Below are positions 6,812 through 9,174 of a DNA stretch of 9,174 nucleotides, piece by piece; position 1 is the stretch's first letter, and each line of letters opens with the position of its first letter. A program made the translations under genes and the position numbers. Source of the DNA: JBBREP01 sp036501845. Lineage in GTDB: Bacteria; Actinomycetota; Acidimicrobiia; IMCC26256; PALSA-610. The notes under the pieces were generated by a model. That model was not told the origin of the DNA. It saw only the letters and a program-made list of their open reading frames with translations, and searched no databases. The stretch lies in NCBI GenBank assembly GCA_036501845.1, contig DASXZO010000101.1, positions 1 through 9,174 of the forward strand, read 5' to 3'.

Positions 6812-7863
6812 GCGACACCGACACCCTGCCGGTGGCCGCGCCGGTCATCGCCAACGAGCTCACGGTGATCCTTGCGCCCGAGCGCGACGACGGCGTGCAG
6901 CTCGGCGCACCTGACCTCCCGAAGAGCACCCGCGACACGGTCCAGCGCGTCGTGCAGCACGGGCTCACGCTGTTCGTCCTGCTCTGCGTCGCGCTCATGG
7001 GGTTCTTGTTCGTGGGAACCGACGTGATGCACAGCCGCTACCAGCGCGCGCTGCACGACACGTTCGTGAGCATGGACCAGCTTCAAACGTTGCCGGGCAC
7101 GTCGACCTACGCCGAGAGCTCCACTTCGTCGGGTGCTTCCGCCAACGGGCAGATCACCACGCAACCAGCGCAGTCGGCGTCGCCCACGCAGTCGCCGCCG
7201 CCGATCCCCACCGGCACTCCAGTCGCACTGCTCAAGATCCCGAGGATCGACGTGAGCGAAGTGGTCACCGAGGGCACGAGCAGCGTGCAGACGTTGCGGG
7301 GGCCAGGTCACCTTCCCGCGACGCCCCTGCCCGGCCAACTCGGCAACACCGTGGTGATCGGTCGCCACAGCACCGGCGGCTCACCGTTCGGGAGCCTCGG
7401 CTCACTGAAGCCGGGCGAGCATTTCTCGTTCGTCGTCGGCAGCGGCACCGCCAGCTATCGCGTCGTCTCGGTGCGCACGTACCGCGCGTCGAACATGTCG
7501 ATCTTCGCCACGCAACGCGCCGCCGGCAAGAGCATCAACACGGCCACGCTCGTCACGTCGACATCGCTGCTCGACTCGAACCGTCGCCTTGCGGTGATAG
7601 GTCAATTGCAGGGCACACCTGCGGGCTTCACACCGGGACACGTCGCGCCGAATGATTCCGACCTCGGTCTGGCACTGAACAGCAGTGGACTCCTGGCACT
7701 CGCGATCGCGCTGCAGTTGCTGTTGCTGGCTTCGATCGGTGCCGTGTGGCTCGTGAAGCGCTGGCATCGCTTCGCGGCGTGGACGGTGGCGACGCCGGTG
7801 GTGCTGTGCGGCACGTGGCTCGTGTTCGAGCAGTTCGCACACATCCTTCCGTCTGCGCTCTGA
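6808..7863 (+). CDS. Sortase-fold membrane protein lacking the catalytic cysteine
   Basis: Sortases are extracellular Cys transpeptidases that attach or link surface proteins. This 351-aa protein has a cytoplasmic N-terminus, a helix at about 51-71, a Ser/Thr/Pro linker, a sortase domain at about 137-268, and two C-terminal helices (about 293-316 and 322-342). Domain landmarks are VALLKIPRIDVSEVV (139-153), LPGQLGNTVVIGRHSTGGSPF (from 174), the SLKPGEHFSF strand region (199-208) and TATLVTSTSLL (245-255), with the Arg site at R259/R260. The TLxTC nucleophile position is Ser251. The only cysteines, C60 and C334, lie in membrane helices. H187 is one place later than in the common GHR motif. It is therefore either a pseudoenzyme or an unusual Ser variant. 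The ATG overlaps the upstream stop (ATGA) and has GGAG seven bases before it, so the two genes are probably translationally coupled. The fold call is good; function is unknown. Confidence 0.85.
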   Translation: MSDTDTLPVAAPVIANELTVILAPERDDGVQLGAPDLPKSTRDTVQRVVQHGLTLFVLLCVALMGFLFVGTDVMHSRYQRALHDTFVSMDQLQTLPGTSTYAESSTSSGASANGQITTQPAQSASPTQSPPPIPTGTPVALLKIPRIDVSEVVTEGTSSVQTLRGPGHLPATPLPGQLGNTVVIGRHSTGGSPFGSLGSLKPGEHFSFVVGSGTASYRVVSVRTYRASNMSIFATQRAAGKSINTATLVTSTSLLDSNRRLAVIGQLQGTPAGFTPGHVAPNDSDLGLALNSSGLLALAIALQLLLLASIGAVWLVKRWHRFAAWTVATPVVLCGTWLVFEQFAHILPSAL

Positions 7864-7972
7864 CGTTCGTTTCGACTTCATTCGCCGGTTGCATTGTTGG
7901 GCGAGGGTTGTTCATCTCCGCGCGATTCCATAACAAACGCCAGCCACTGGGGCGGGCATTTGGAGGAACCTC
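7864..7972 (+). promoter_or_regulatory. Intergenic leader and probable promoter of the third PstS-like gene
   Basis: This 109-bp gap is visibly richer in A and T than its surroundings (7864-7940), which fits an own promoter. A weak -35/-10 pair is TTGTTC (7908-7913) and TAACAA (7931-7936), 17 bp apart. GTTCG (7865) and CTTCA (7876) lie 11 bp apart and could be a poor PHO-box-like pair. A strong GGAGG (7962-7966) six bases before the GTG sets the start of the next gene. I see no hairpin convincing enough to be a terminator for the sortase-like gene. Confidence 0.4.
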
Positions 7973-9172
7973 GTGAAATTCAGCCTGAAGAAGCTCGGCG
8001 CGTCTGCCGGGCTCCTCGGTGTGATCGCGGCGCCTGTGATTGGGCTCACCGCGTCACAAGCAGGAGCCGTACCGACGCCAACCGCGCACCATCAAGATCT
8101 CGAGTCGGCGGGCTCGGACACCATCTACTGGGCGACGGTCGCGATCGACAACCTGTACAACGCCAGCACCAATGCCAAGACCGGCTTCAACAAGGGTGCT
8201 GACCACGTGGGTGCGATCCCGCCCGTGGTGACTGCTCCATTCCCCACGTCGTACTCGACCGGCTCCGACGCGAACTGCGGCGTGACCACGTACAACTCCG
8301 GCAACCTGCCGCCGAACGGCTCGAGCGCCGGTATCAGTGCGCTCACCGCCGACGGCAGCACCGGCTGCATCGACTACGCGCGTTCGTCGCGTGGCACGAA
8401 GGCCGGCGACGCTGCGAACATGGACTTCTGGGCCTTCGGTCTCGACGCGCTGAGCGTGGGCCGTTTCCCGAAGAACAAGACGCAGAACCCGCTCACCACC
8501 TACGCGCCGCCGAACCTGACGCAGGCTCAGATCATCCAGATCTACACCTGCAACCCGGCGACTGGTCTCCCGTTCATCAGCGACTGGAAGCAGGTCAACC
8601 CTGCACTCGCGAAGAAGGCGGGCACGTTCCCGATCCAGAAGTTCTCCCCGCAGACTTCCTCGGGCACCTACTCGTTCTTCAACTCGAAGATCCTCAACGG
8701 TGCGACGATCGACGCGGGTTGCAACAGCAGCCACCTGTCGACGTTCATCGAGGAGCACGACGGCGCTGAGGTGCCGATCGCGAGCCGTCCGTGGGCGATC
8801 TTCCCGATGTCGTACGCGCAGTGGCACTCGGACTCTTCGAAGAAGACGCCCGACCTGCGCGGTGGCATCACCGAGATGGACATCAACGGCGTCGTGCCTG
8901 GACCGAAGACGATCAACGAGTCGGCGAGCCGGTTCCTCGGTACTCGCTACGTGTACAACGTGACCCGTCCCGTCGAGCCCGACTACTTCAACGTGCTCGA
9001 CCTGGTGGCTGCCGACAACAACGGCGCGGGCTTCATCTGCGCCGGCAAGGCCAAGGCCACGATCAAGGCCTTCGGCTTCCAGGCGCTTGCCTCGGCCACG
9101 ACCGGCACCACGAGCTCCGGCACCAACATCACACTTGCCACGCAGTGTCGAGTGAATCCGGTCCCGCTTTAA
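7973..9172 (+). CDS. Secreted PstS-like substrate-binding protein, unanchored
   Basis: This 399-aa exported protein is distantly related to PstS. Its signal peptide (KFSLKK, hydrophobic core, likely cut after AGA at residue 32) has no lipobox, and there is no C-terminal helix or sorting signal, so it is predicted to be released or held by other contacts. PstS-type landmarks are AGSDTIYW (46-53) in place of GAGSTF, CIDYARSSRGT (132-142) in place of the DFAxSD stretch, LTQAQIIQIYTC (182-193), and SPQTSSGTYSFF (225-236) at the phosphate-loop position, keeping SGT but not the preceding Asp. Six cysteines (102, 132, 193, 250, 356, 392) could form three disulfides. The GTG start has GGAGG six bases upstream, a strong site suggesting good expression. 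The TAA stop is two bases before the window end. A phosphate or phosphate-ester ligand is inferred from family and location; specificity is unproven. Confidence 0.85.
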   Translation: MKFSLKKLGASAGLLGVIAAPVIGLTASQAGAVPTPTAHHQDLESAGSDTIYWATVAIDNLYNASTNAKTGFNKGADHVGAIPPVVTAPFPTSYSTGSDANCGVTTYNSGNLPPNGSSAGISALTADGSTGCIDYARSSRGTKAGDAANMDFWAFGLDALSVGRFPKNKTQNPLTTYAPPNLTQAQIIQIYTCNPATGLPFISDWKQVNPALAKKAGTFPIQKFSPQTSSGTYSFFNSKILNGATIDAGCNSSHLSTFIEEHDGAEVPIASRPWAIFPMSYAQWHSDSSKKTPDLRGGITEMDINGVVPGPKTINESASRFLGTRYVYNVTRPVEPDYFNVLDLVAADNNGAGFICAGKAKATIKAFGFQALASATTGTTSSGTNITLATQCRVNPVPL

Positions 9173-9174
9173 GT

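Noticed and set aside
7940..7950. CCAG-CCA-CTGG inverted repeat as operator or terminator
   Set aside because: Arms of four bases with a three-base loop and no T-run are too weak and likely by chance at this base composition.

Overview
This is a 9.2 kb window of high-GC DNA. Codons end mostly in G or C, GTG starts are used beside ATG, and Shine-Dalgarno sites are clear. Exported proteins carry long Pro/Gly/Thr/Ser linkers and C-terminal membrane anchors, and a sortase-fold gene is present. This points to a monoderm actinobacterium. An Acidimicrobiia-like lineage is my guess, but nothing here proves it. I see no tRNA, rRNA, CRISPR array, insertion sequence or other mobile element. Nearly all the DNA is coding.

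Minus strand (positions 4579 down to 1): a phosphate-specific ABC transporter operon in the order pstC, pstA, pstB, pstS. The first three genes encode the two permeases and the ATPase. pstS comes last instead of first and runs off the left edge of the window. This PstS has no lipobox; it is held by a C-terminal membrane helix behind a long disordered linker. PstA has an N-terminal extension with about two extra membrane helices.

Divergent region (4580-4693): about 114 bp separate the pst operon from a plus-strand cluster. It holds several TTGA/TCAA-containing repeats. Two GTTCA-type units lie 11 bp apart on the minus strand, resembling the direct-repeat PHO boxes of actinobacterial PhoP, so shared phosphate control of both sides is plausible.

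Plus strand (4694-9172): a large exported surface protein with a possible Ig-like N-terminal domain, a PstS-type domain whose usual ligand loop looks degenerate, a linker and a C-terminal anchor. It overlaps by 4 bp with a sortase-fold membrane protein. In that protein the catalytic Cys of the TLxTC motif is Ser, and no Cys remains outside the membrane helices. After 109 bp comes a third PstS-like protein, secreted, without any anchor and with six cysteines.

The locus therefore encodes one transporter and three PstS-type binding proteins with different attachment: tethered PstS, tethered degenerate paralogue and free paralogue. The Cys-less sortase homologue sits between the last two. The most interesting possibility is a surface phosphate-capture or sensing module in which a pseudo-sortase has a non-transpeptidase role.
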